A DNA stretch of 5,920 nt from Tannerella sp. GTDB taxonomy: Bacteria > Bacteroidota > Bacteroidia > Bacteroidales > Tannerellaceae. The stretch spans positions 1 through 5,920 of the forward strand of contig JAISWC010000064.1 in the NCBI GenBank assembly GCA_031271245.1, written 5' to 3'. A program made the position numbers and the translations under genes. Under the pieces are notes generated by a model that ran no database searches, was not told the origin of the DNA, and saw only the letters and a program-made list of their open reading frames with translations. Positions 1 through 5,920 of the stretch are shown piece by piece. Every line of letters starts with the position of its first letter. The first letter of the stretch is position 1.

Positions 1-1882
1 ACAGACGGGTTTCTTTCCCCGAAAGATTCAAATCGCCTTTTGCGTTCGATGCGTTATGACAGCTGAGGCAATGTTGGTCCCACACCGGCTGCACATGACG
101 GGCATAGCTGAGCGTTTTGCCGGCAGAGGTTTCACCGGCTTGAGCGTAGGGTGTTTCCGCTTTACGTTTCATTGCTTTCGGCGTATTTCGTCCGTTTGCG
201 CGGGGCGTCTGCGATGTCGATTCGTGACAGCCAATACAACTCCGTACCTCGCCGGGCATATAATTTACGTAAGTGCGTTCGGTCTGAATGGCTTTGAAAT
301 TAGCGTCCAACGCCTGTAAAAAGATATTTCGTTCGGAGGGAACAAGAAAGTGTGCAGAACCGTCGTCTTCGACCGTTACCACGCCATGCTGAATTTTCAG
401 TCCCAGATGGGCGTCTTTGCTGATGACCGCATGTTGCTGATCGTATTCGTCCTGAGTGTAATTGGGTTTGTAGAAACGTCGCGCTCCCCACGGACGCGGC
501 ACCTGTTCCAGCACTCTCAGATATTTAATCGAACCCTTCTCTACACCGGACATTCCGCTGTAAACGTCGGTCACAATACATTCGGCAAGATTTTTATCGG
601 CGAGATACTGATTCTTGTGTGACGGAATCACCGGCGGAACCGTCCGTTCAACCAACGGCATGGGTCGAAAACAGGATATTGCCGTATCGGAATAAATGGA
701 CTCAACTTTTCCGCCTTCGTGCAGAAAATACAGTTGATAGGCTTTGGCATCGTACCAGGCCGGTCCAGAAGGCTTGTGCGAAACCAGAAACTCGGAACGC
801 GACAGAGGGTAACTCTCTCTGAACAGCGGCCCTTTCCCTCCCGCGTCCTGATACCATTTGCCCGGATCCGCCGGATCGCGAAAAGCGAATCCCGGCTCGT
901 AACGTATGTCGGTATATGGAGTTATGTAGGTCATCGGTTCGCCGGTGCGAATATTTTTCGTTGTATTGATACGGATAATCGTTCCGATACAGTTTTGTGG
1001 ACAGTGCGGCGTCCCGGTAAACACGTATTCGTTAGACGAATTGGGAATCGGACGTCCCATAATCATGGTCGTGGGAACTGCCACGTCGTTGCCGTAGATT
1101 TCCACCGAATTTGTGCCGTCGGGATTCATCGCCCACAGACACTTGACCGACACGGCGCCCTTATCGACATACTCCCAGCGTGTGTACATGATTCGTCCGT
1201 CGGGCAAAAGGCAGGGCGTATTTTCCGAAACCGAACTGTTGGTCAGCTTGCGCATGTTTTTCCCGTCGCCGTCGATCCGGTAGAGGACGGTTGTCGGGAA
1301 AATATCCGGCGCATCGCACAGTATCCCGAAGTGGCAACGTGTAGAAATAAAAGCAATTCCGCCGTCGGGAAGATAACACGGGTCGAGGTCTTCGGTGCCG
1401 TGATGATATCCGGACAGGTTGTACGTTTCGATGATTTCATCTTCGTCGTAGGGCGAAAAAGTGAGTTGTCGTAAGCCGTTTCCGTCAGCGCCGACTTCGT
1501 AGAGCCGGTAACCGATGTTTGGAGTTGCCTTGTAAGCAAACACAATCCGTTTGGCGTCGAACGAAAGGTCGAAGGCTCCGAATACTCCACCCGAAAACGA
1601 CGGAACTAACTCTTTCACTTCGCCGGTTTTCAGCGAAAGGATACAGAGATTTCCGCCCGGCATCCATTGCGAGTTAAGAAACTCCGTATAATAATGATTG
1701 CTGTTGTACGTGAACCGTTTGACAAAGACGATTTTTTCTACACCCTGTTTCAACAGTCTGTCCCACGTACTTTTTTCTTCTACCGATGGAACATATATTT
1801 CATTTTTATTTTGTCCGGCTTGCGAACCGGCATATCCCGTCAGCAAAAGCATCCATATGATGATCCATATATTCTTTAGCAT
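1..1882 (-). CDS. Exported cytochrome c-type protein related to the hydrazine synthase alpha subunit (HzsA) family; 3' part beyond window
   Basis: About 627 codons are open from the ATG at 1882 to the left edge, with no stop reached, so the C-terminus is missing. Residues 1-20 (MLKN, then a hydrophobic run IWIIIWMLLL) look like a Sec signal peptide without a lipobox Cys. Residues 70-260 contain PD40/TolB-like beta-propeller repeats, including DLDPCYLPDGGIAF (165-178) and TPCLLPDGRIMYTRWEYVDKG (222-242), a signature of the HzsA-related family. Around 358-370 is the family-type YPLSRSEFLVSHK. Two haem c motifs follow: CIGCH (549-553) and CLSCH (605-609), the second in a cytochrome c domain opening (ARHVQPVWDQHCLSCH). 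I infer a periplasmic or surface haem protein with propeller and cytochrome parts. Relatives outside anammox bacteria have no known reaction, so hydrazine synthesis is not implied. It is the last visible gene of the three-gene set, 34 nt after the transporter. The start is supported by the signal peptide; the other nearby ATG (1916) is out of frame. Confidence 0.85.
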   Translation of the reverse strand, partial: MLKNIWIIIWMLLLTGYAGSQAGQNKNEIYVPSVEEKSTWDRLLKQGVEKIVFVKRFTYNSNHYYTEFLNSQWMPGGNLCILSLKTGEVKELVPSFSGGVFGAFDLSFDAKRIVFAYKATPNIGYRLYEVGADGNGLRQLTFSPYDEDEIIETYNLSGYHHGTEDLDPCYLPDGGIAFISTRCHFGILCDAPDIFPTTVLYRIDGDGKNMRKLTNSSVSENTPCLLPDGRIMYTRWEYVDKGAVSVKCLWAMNPDGTNSVEIYGNDVAVPTTMIMGRPIPNSSNEYVFTGTPHCPQNCIGTIIRINTTKNIRTGEPMTYITPYTDIRYEPGFAFRDPADPGKWYQDAGGKGPLFRESYPLSRSEFLVSHKPSGPAWYDAKAYQLYFLHEGGKVESIYSDTAISCFRPMPLVERTVPPVIPSHKNQYLADKNLAECIVTDVYSGMSGVEKGSIKYLRVLEQVPRPWGARRFYKPNYTQDEYDQQHAVISKDAHLGLKIQHGVVTVEDDGSAHFLVPSERNIFLQALDANFKAIQTERTYVNYMPGEVRSCIGCHESTSQTPRANGRNTPKAMKRKAETPYAQAGETSAGKTLSYARHVQPVWDQHCLSCHNASNAKGDLNLSGKETRL

Positions 1883-1916
1883 TGTATGATCCAAATAAAA
1901 AAATGACGTCTTTCAT

Positions 1917-3212
1917 TTACACTTCTTCCGTCGGGATATTCCTGTTAATATTAACAGATCCTTTCAGCGCAAAGAACAGCAGATAGGCAAACCCTGCGAC
2001 CGGCACCCAGTAGGAAGCCATGTAGGAGACCGCGTCAGCTATCTGGTTTTGCACCATCATCAGGAACGCGCCGCCGCCGACCATCATCATGAAAATGCCG
2101 GACGCCGAAGCAAGATATTTTCCCAGACCGTCGACCGCCAAATTATAGATACATCCCCACATAACGGATGTGCATAATCCCGTCAGCACAAGAAATACAG
2201 CATTGACAGGCACATCCGCTACGACAAGCGAACCGCCCGTGAATACCGGGAATGGCGCCCGCACCGTCACAGGAGCGAAAATCGCTGCCAGCAACAAAAC
2301 AATCCCGACCATCGACGCCGAGGCCAGCATCGCTCGTCCCGACACTTTCGCTCCGACAGAAGCGCCGACAAACCGTCCGATAAACATCAGCAGGAAATAA
2401 ACCCCTGTGACAAATCCGGCCACCTCGGCAGTCAGTCCTCCTCCGATGCCTTCCTTCATGTCTGCCAGGAACAGGTTCATCGTTCCGGCGATTCCCACTT
2501 CAATGCCTACGCTACAACTCACTCCGATGCTTCCCAGCACGAAATGCCGGAACGACCATGCGCTATACCTGTCTTTTATCCCGCGTTCGACGGACGGGGT
2601 TTGGCTTAAACCGGGTTCGGGCAAATGCAGAACAAACAGGGCGACGAATGTCAGTGCAAAGACGCCGATTGCCATAAACAACAACGGATTGACATTGGAT
2701 ATGACCGTATTTTTCGTCACTTCGCCGGCTAAAGCGCCTACGAAAACAGGTGTCACAATGCCCATGAACGAGTAAAAACTGCCGCCGACCTGAATCAGCT
2801 GGTTGCCCTTATTTCCGCCGCCACCCAAGGTGTTCAGCATCGGATTGACAACTGTGTTCAACACGCACATCGAAAATCCCGCGATGAAAGCGCCGGTCAG
2901 ATAAATCGCAAAACTCGAGTAAACGCCTGACAGATATTGAATGAAAACGCCGGCAAGTCCAATAGCGATACCTGTCAGCGCCGTTGTTTTGTAACCGTAC
3001 TTTTGCAGCAGTATCCCGGAAGGAATACCCATGCAGGCGTAGGCAAGAAAATTGGCGCAAGAACCGAGTATTCCCAGAAAATTCGAAAACTGAAACTGTG
3101 CCTTGACAATCACGCCCATCGGCGCGGCAAGATTCGTCACAAACGAGATTATCCCGAAAAGGATAACCATTACGACAATCGGCAATAACCGGCTTTTAGT
3201 GTTTGTTTGCAT
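1917..3212 (-). CDS. MFS sugar permease, FucP-like (fucose/galactose/H+ symporter group)
   Basis: A 431-residue protein with about 12 predicted membrane helices, the normal length for this transporter group. After the first helix (residues 9-30), MGIPSGILLQKYGYK (61-75) matches the MFS loop 2-3 motif. NPMLNTLGG (123-131) resembles the conserved NP...LG stretch of FucP-like proteins. A charged helix segment, GIEVGIAG (236-243), parallels the GAEV-type motif of the second half. The YNLAVDGLGKYLASASG stretch (356-372), followed by a GGGAF turn and QIAD, is typical of FHS family helices 10-11. It should sit in the inner membrane and import a monosaccharide or similar small polar compound with protons; the substrate cannot be read from sequence. 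The open frame extends upstream to an ATG at 3386, but those 58 residues lie inside the preceding gene and are not transporter-like, so I use the ATG at 3212. That start overlaps the upstream stop by 17 nt, pointing to translational coupling. No Shine-Dalgarno sequence is evident. Confidence 0.88.
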   Translation of the reverse strand: MQTNTKSRLLPIVVMVILFGIISFVTNLAAPMGVIVKAQFQFSNFLGILGSCANFLAYACMGIPSGILLQKYGYKTTALTGIAIGLAGVFIQYLSGVYSSFAIYLTGAFIAGFSMCVLNTVVNPMLNTLGGGGNKGNQLIQVGGSFYSFMGIVTPVFVGALAGEVTKNTVISNVNPLLFMAIGVFALTFVALFVLHLPEPGLSQTPSVERGIKDRYSAWSFRHFVLGSIGVSCSVGIEVGIAGTMNLFLADMKEGIGGGLTAEVAGFVTGVYFLLMFIGRFVGASVGAKVSGRAMLASASMVGIVLLLAAIFAPVTVRAPFPVFTGGSLVVADVPVNAVFLVLTGLCTSVMWGCIYNLAVDGLGKYLASASGIFMMMVGGGAFLMMVQNQIADAVSYMASYWVPVAGFAYLLFFALKGSVNINRNIPTEEV

Positions 3213-4224
3213 ACAGTTCAACCGATTTGACGATTTCACGGATATTTTCTTCGGGCGCCATGGGCGGGACGGCGCAGCCTGCGCCAATAACCAGTCGCGG
3301 ACTGTCGCGGTAAATGTCAAGGATTTTGATGCTTTCTTCGCGAACCATCGCAGGTGTACCCAAGGCGAAAACGCCGCTTGGATCAATCGTTCCGAACAGC
3401 GTGGTCGTGTGGCCGAACACTTCGTAGATGTTTTCTATCGGGGTTTTGTAATCCAGTTCCACCGCGTCAAGCCCGAGCCTGTTCATCTGCGGGAGAATCA
3501 GGCGCGTATCGCCGCAAATGTGCAGCAGATACGGCAATCCGCAACGGTGTGCTTCGTCGACAAGTTCCTTTTCGCCGGGCATGGCGAATTTTTCGTACAT
3601 CTCGGGCGAAATCATGCTCGGGCCGGCAGGACTGTCGCCGTTCGACAACATGTCGGCGCCGGTCGCGGACATCAGCCGGATAAATTGCCGACAAATGCCG
3701 GTCGTGTATTTCAACAGCCGTATCACCCTTTCTTCGTTCATGAACAGATCCATCATGAAATTTTCGGGACCGCGCATCGAGCAGGCCAGCGAAAAAGGCG
3801 CCTGGTCGCAGTTGCCCCTGACGAAAAGTTCGTTGCCGAAATGCTTTTTCAGCAGTCTGACGGCCTCCAGCGAATGCTGTATTCTGGGATGCCGCGAAAT
3901 GTCCACGTCGGCAAGTCTGTCAACTTCGTCGAGTGATGGGAGGAAAATTTCGTGCGTCCTTGCCGGCTCGTTGTCGGGATAATCAACGGGAACGCCGATA
4001 GCCGACGCTTCTATTGCCGTATCGACGTCGAAAAGTACCCCGTCGAGACCGTATTTTTCGGCATAACGGATATGACATTCCGCCGCTATTTCGGGGCTGG
4101 TGCGATAGGCTTTCATTGTGTACCCTGCTTCCCGTACCGCAGGCATAAAATTGTGCAACATCACGGGACGCCTGTCGGGCATTACACCCGACAAGGCGGC
4201 TTTGATTCTTTCGTAACCGTTCAT
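3196..4224 (-). CDS. Uroporphyrinogen decarboxylase (URO-D)/MtaA-superfamily protein, methyltransferase-like rather than HemE
   Basis: A 342-residue TIM-barrel protein of the URO-D superfamily. The opening MNGYERIKAALSGVMPDRRP is the usual start of non-HemE members (ERV.AAL.G..PDR.P). The arginine-rich substrate-binding signature near the N-terminus of true HemE is absent. Zinc-site candidates are His235 and Cys237 in LLHICGDT (233-240) and Cys317 in IGAGCAVPP (313-321). This His-x-Cys ... Cys arrangement is what MtaA/CmuA-type methylcobamide:thiol methyltransferases use. NGDSPAGPSMISPEMYEKF (195-213) is also a family-typical stretch. I infer a cytoplasmic enzyme acting on a methyl group or a small organic acid, not haem synthesis; no corrinoid protein or partner methyltransferase is visible. 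It is the first gene of the three-gene set, and its end overlaps the permease start. The ATG at 4224 is firm because an in-frame TGA lies five codons upstream. Exact substrate unknown. Confidence 0.88.
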   Translation of the reverse strand: MNGYERIKAALSGVMPDRRPVMLHNFMPAVREAGYTMKAYRTSPEIAAECHIRYAEKYGLDGVLFDVDTAIEASAIGVPVDYPDNEPARTHEIFLPSLDEVDRLADVDISRHPRIQHSLEAVRLLKKHFGNELFVRGNCDQAPFSLACSMRGPENFMMDLFMNEERVIRLLKYTTGICRQFIRLMSATGADMLSNGDSPAGPSMISPEMYEKFAMPGEKELVDEAHRCGLPYLLHICGDTRLILPQMNRLGLDAVELDYKTPIENIYEVFGHTTTLFGTIDPSGVFALGTPAMVREESIKILDIYRDSPRLVIGAGCAVPPMAPEENIREIVKSVELYANKH

Positions 4225-4247
4225 TTCATATCTTCTTCATGTGTCAT
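4221..4247 (-). other. Possible 8-codon leader ORF overlapping the URO-D-like gene start
   Basis: A short reading frame (MTHEEDMK, then TGA) ends in an ATGA overlap with the start codon of the URO-D-like gene. The purine-rich GAAGAAG inside it lies close upstream of the real start and could also act as a weak ribosome binding site. Such an overlap could couple translation, but a frame this short arises easily by chance. Confidence 0.2.
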
Positions 4248-4318
4248 TTGGTGGAGCTGGAGAGATTTGCAATTCTATCATAACTCCATCAATATAAGCA
4301 GTTTATTTTTAGTATCTA
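4225..4318 (-). promoter_or_regulatory. Intergenic spacer upstream of the three-gene operon, with a weak promoter-like element
   Basis: This 94-nt AT-rich spacer separates the small hypothetical gene from the URO-D-like gene. On the minus strand, TAGAATTG (4277-4270) differs from the Bacteroidota -7 element TAnnTTTG by one base, but there is no convincing TTG at the -33 distance. No stem followed by a T-run is visible, so I see no intrinsic terminator for the upstream pair. Transcription from the regulator cassette may therefore read through into the operon. The spacer is the most likely place for a separate operon promoter, but the specific element is weak. Confidence 0.3.
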
Positions 4319-4570
4319 CTAATTTATCCGATTCTCATCAATGATTTCACCTTTTGCCAAAAGGCATTTGCCGACTGTCGTTCCATGAATTGCGGTACTT
4401 GTGGAGTTCATAAATCCTGCGATTAACTCCGGATGCTCTATTGCATATCCGTTCCCGAATTTTTTATCTATAATATCAATTGCACTCAAAAAAACATTTT
4501 TCGATTCTTCAATTCTGTCCTCTTCTATTTTACTCCAGTCCGCACTAATCTCCGTTCTGTTTTTGATCAT
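4319..4570 (-). CDS. Small hypothetical protein (83 aa) paired with an HTH regulator
   Basis: An 83-residue, charged, soluble-looking protein with no signal peptide or membrane segment. Residues 15-45 are probably helical (KIEEDRIEESKNVFLSAIDI). They are followed by FGNGYAIEHPELIAGFM (38-54), a pattern I associate with small uncharacterised Bacteroidota proteins encoded next to HTH regulators; that is an impression, not a search result. I do not recognise a function. It starts 4 nt after the stop of the regulator gene and has an AAGGAA sequence before its ATG, so it is probably translated from the same mRNA. Base composition is as AT-rich as the regulator and unlike the operon downstream. It could be a partner or modulator of the regulator, or a small mobile-element protein. 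Confidence 0.6.
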   Translation of the reverse strand: MIKNRTEISADWSKIEEDRIEESKNVFLSAIDIIDKKFGNGYAIEHPELIAGFMNSTSTAIHGTTVGKCLLAKGEIIDENRIN

Positions 4571-4574
4571 ATTT

Positions 4575-4898
4575 CTATTCCTTTAAAATATCATATAACT
4601 GCCTGTCCTTAATCACTTTCAATACATCATTCATTTTGTTTTTCCCGACTTCAATATGCAAAATCACCTTCGTTTCCTGCTCATCTTCTTTTGGCAGACA
4701 AAAATGTTTGACGAAGTCAATATTAACTGCTTTCGATACCGAAAACAAATCCTTTACACTCCAGTCGTCTTTATTCAGCCAGCCATTGAATTTTTGGCGT
4801 GAAATGCCAACCCTGCGTGCAACCTCAGACAAACTGTAATCACTTTGTTTTACAGTATCTTTTATGAAATTCCCAATATGAATTTTATTTACTTCCAT
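4575..4898 (-). CDS. XRE-like helix-turn-helix transcriptional regulator (107 aa)
   Basis: A 107-residue protein with an N-terminal lambda-repressor-like DNA-binding domain at residues 7-66. The helix-turn-helix is LSEVARRVGISRQKFNGWL (23-41), with GISRQ as the turn and start of the recognition helix. The C-terminal part (76-107: TKVILHIEVG, then NDVLKVIKDRQLYDIL) looks like a beta strand plus helix and may be a dimerisation segment; it has no protease or ligand domain that I recognise. Small repressors of this kind occur in prophages, conjugative elements and defence or toxin-antitoxin loci. It is first in a two-gene cassette and divergent from the DNA methyltransferase gene, so it may control itself, the 83-aa protein, and possibly the divergent gene through the shared upstream region. 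The ATG at 4898 has no Shine-Dalgarno sequence but an AT-rich lead-in, common in Bacteroidota. Confidence 0.78.
   Translation of the reverse strand: MEVNKIHIGNFIKDTVKQSDYSLSEVARRVGISRQKFNGWLNKDDWSVKDLFSVSKAVNIDFVKHFCLPKEDEQETKVILHIEVGKNKMNDVLKVIKDRQLYDILKE
4578..4583 (-). promoter_or_regulatory. Shine-Dalgarno-like site for the 83-aa gene
   Basis: AAGGAA on the minus strand ends seven bases before the ATG at 4570 and overlaps the last codons and stop of the regulator gene. It is the clearest ribosome binding site in the window and supports 4570 as the start of the small protein. Confidence 0.5.
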
Positions 4899-4973
4899 AG
4901 TGTGCTAATTTATAAATATTTGTTTCGATCCTTTTGCTTTGCCGTAAATTTATTCGAGAAAAATGTACCCGTT

Positions 4974-4990
4974 TTTACGTACAATGTAAA
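4974..4990. repeat. Short palindrome in the regulator leader; possible operator
   Basis: TACAATGTA at 4980-4988 is a perfect palindrome around a central base. A wider pair, TTTAC (4974-4978) and GTAAA (4986-4990), overlaps it. The site sits between the predicted promoter and the start of the HTH gene, where an autorepressor could bind. Only one copy was found and the region is AT-rich, so chance is a real alternative. Confidence 0.3.
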
Positions 4991-5048
4991 TATATTGTTT
5001 GCCTTTGCGTCGTGATTATATCATTACAATCCCAGTACAAATTCGGTG

Positions 5049-5079
5049 CAAAGTTACGCAGTGATTTCGGGATGTAAAA
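5049..5079 (-). promoter_or_regulatory. Bacteroidota-type promoter for the HTH cassette
   Basis: On the minus strand TAACTTTGC (5056-5048) matches the -7 consensus TAnnTTTG exactly. After 19 bases further upstream lies TTTT (5079-5076), close to the expected TTG/TTTG at -33. Transcription would start near 5042 and give a leader of about 145 nt before the regulator's ATG. The spacing and the perfect -7 make this the best promoter in the window. Confidence 0.55.
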
Positions 5080-5111
5080 TGACACGATAGTACCAATTAA
5101 TTTATAATGAA

Positions 5112-5920
5112 ATGGAAAAAACGAGTCCTCCCTATTACGGGCTTAGGAACTATAACGTTATCGGACAAATCGGCCTGGAAGAAACGCCGGAACTATACAT
5201 TGAACACCTGACCGGTGTATTCATGGAAGTCCACCGCGTATTGAAGGCCGACGGCACTTTGTGGCTCAACATCGGCGATTCGTACTGGGACGGCAAGGGA
5301 TATTCCGGTTCGTCATCGGGTCGCTATCTGGATGAACGGAAGAAAGCCGGAAAGTCCATCACGCACGCATATTCCAATACTGGCGGCAAGGGAATAATAA
5401 GGATGACAGACCGAAAACATCCTTATATCAAACGCAAAGATTTAATCGGTATCCCCTGGATGCTTGCATTTGCCCTTCGTGACGCAGGTTGGTATCTTCG
5501 TCAGGACATCATCTGGCACAAGCCCAACGCGATGCCCGAATCCGTTATAGACCGATGCACCAAATCACACGAATACATCTTCCTGCTTACTAAATCAAAG
5601 AAATATTATTTTGATTCGAAGGCAATACAGGAAAAAGCAGCCTTCGACGGAAGAAAAGACACGATCTACAAAGGCGGCCGCAAAGATATGAACTGCACTG
5701 CACATGAGAGATGGGCAAACAGAGTAGACGGCTATCCCGCCAAAAACAGACGTGATGTATGGTCAGTAGCAACCGTTTCTTTTATGGAAGTCCACTTCGC
5801 TACCTACCCTCCGAATCTGATTGTGCCCTGCCTCAAAGCCGACTGTCCTGAAAACAGCATTGTACTTGATCCCTTCATGAGTGCCGGCACTACAGCTGTG
5901 GTTGCCCGAAAACTCAATCG
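5112..5920 (+). CDS. Beta-class (N4-C/N6-A) DNA methyltransferase, missing the usual N-terminus; 3' end beyond window
   Basis: About 269 codons are open from the ATG at 5112 to the right edge. The catalytic motif IV is TSPPYYGLRNY at residues 4-14. It is followed by IGQIGLEETPELYIEHL (18-34), HRVLKADGTLWLNIGDSY (41-58), RQDIIWHKPN (130-139), SHEYIFLLTKSKKYYFD (152-168) and, near the end, the SAM-binding motif I VLDPFMSAGTT (251-261). Motif IV before motif I is the beta-class order, and the set matches phage- and restriction-associated site-specific methylases; the target base and site are not readable. Family members normally have about 25-30 residues before TSPPY, including a GD...L..LP strand and helix. 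Here only MEK precedes it, and a TAG at 5088-5090 blocks extension in frame. The other two frames upstream hold no such sequence. Motif I reads FMSAG rather than the usual FMGSG. The gene may be a 5'-truncated remnant. No restriction endonuclease is visible. Confidence 0.82.
   Translation, partial: MEKTSPPYYGLRNYNVIGQIGLEETPELYIEHLTGVFMEVHRVLKADGTLWLNIGDSYWDGKGYSGSSSGRYLDERKKAGKSITHAYSNTGGKGIIRMTDRKHPYIKRKDLIGIPWMLAFALRDAGWYLRQDIIWHKPNAMPESVIDRCTKSHEYIFLLTKSKKYYFDSKAIQEKAAFDGRKDTIYKGGRKDMNCTAHERWANRVDGYPAKNRRDVWSVATVSFMEVHFATYPPNLIVPCLKADCPENSIVLDPFMSAGTTAVVARKLN

Larger units (their letters stand above)
4899..5111. other. Divergent intergenic region between HTH regulator and DNA methyltransferase
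   Basis: A 213-nt AT-rich stretch containing the minus-strand promoter and the small palindrome described separately. On the plus strand I find no TAnnTTTG element with a proper partner and no Shine-Dalgarno sequence before the methyltransferase ATG, so expression of that gene is not well supported. No tRNA, terminator hairpin or long repeat was seen. Confidence 0.6.

Noticed and set aside
719..1474. 251-aa plus-strand open frame
   Set aside because: It is antisense to the HzsA-related gene, has no recognisable domain, and its codon pattern mirrors the real minus-strand gene, which has clear family motifs.
1161..1667. Several short minus-strand frames inside the HzsA-related gene
   Set aside because: They are in the wrong frames relative to the continuous 1882-to-1 reading frame that carries the family motifs.
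1..1882. Bona fide hydrazine synthase and an anammox locus
   Set aside because: No beta or gamma subunits are present, the expected tyrosine after the haem motif is absent, and the neighbours are a sugar permease and a URO-D-like protein.
3213..3386. Longer N-terminus for the MFS permease starting at 3386
   Set aside because: The extra 58 residues are not transporter-like and lie inside the upstream URO-D-like gene; the ATG at 3212 gives a normal FHS-length protein.
3103..3936. 277-aa plus-strand open frame
   Set aside because: It lies antisense across the permease start and the URO-D-like gene and has no recognisable protein features.
3196..4224. HemE, a true uroporphyrinogen decarboxylase
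   Set aside because: The N-terminal arginine-containing HemE signature is absent and MtaA-type zinc ligands are present.
4311..4320. Short inverted repeat AGTATCTACT as a terminator
   Set aside because: The arms are only 4 nt with a 2-nt loop and no T-run follows on the minus strand.
4319..4898. Classical toxin-antitoxin module
   Set aside because: The HTH and small protein are arranged like one, but the 83-aa protein shows no known toxin motif, so the call is not supported.
5107..5211. Alternative start at 5107 for a plus-strand gene
   Set aside because: This frame stops after about 34 residues with no recognisable content; the frame from 5112 carries all methyltransferase motifs.

Overview
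The window looks like a piece of a Bacteroidota (probably Bacteroidales-type) genome. The clues are a promoter of the TAnnTTTG class, mostly weak or absent Shine-Dalgarno sequences, and the protein families present. The taxon is inferred, since there is no rRNA or other marker gene. Both ends cut through genes.

Positions 1-4224, minus strand, hold a tight three-gene set read right to left: (i) a UroD/MtaA-superfamily protein (4224-3196), (ii) a 12-TM sugar permease of the FucP-like (FHS) MFS group (3212-1917, overlapping the first gene by 17 nt), and (iii) after 34 nt, a large exported cytochrome c-type protein related to the hydrazine synthase alpha subunit family (1882 to beyond the left edge). 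The UroD-like protein lacks the HemE N-terminal signature but carries the His-x-Cys ... Cys zinc-site pattern of MtaA/CmuA-type methyltransferases. A coherent but unproven reading is a catabolic operon that imports a small sugar-like compound, acts on it or on a methyl group in the cytoplasm, and has a periplasmic haem protein of unknown reaction.

Positions 4225-5111 are visibly more AT-rich than the operon. They carry a short two-gene cassette, also on the minus strand: an XRE-like helix-turn-helix regulator (4898-4575) followed 4 nt later by an 83-residue hypothetical protein (4570-4319). A good Bacteroidota promoter match (5079-5049) lies upstream and would give a leader of roughly 145 nt containing a TACAATGTA palindrome, a possible operator.

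From 5112 to the right edge, on the plus strand, is a beta-class (N4-cytosine/N6-adenine) DNA methyltransferase. It begins almost exactly at the catalytic TSPPYYG motif: the usual N-terminal 25-30 residues are missing, and an in-frame stop just upstream excludes a longer start. It is either a 5'-truncated remnant or marks a rearrangement junction. An AT-rich regulator cassette beside a truncated, phage-type methylase suggests the edge of a horizontally acquired segment. No RNA genes, CRISPR arrays, transposases or tandem repeats were seen.
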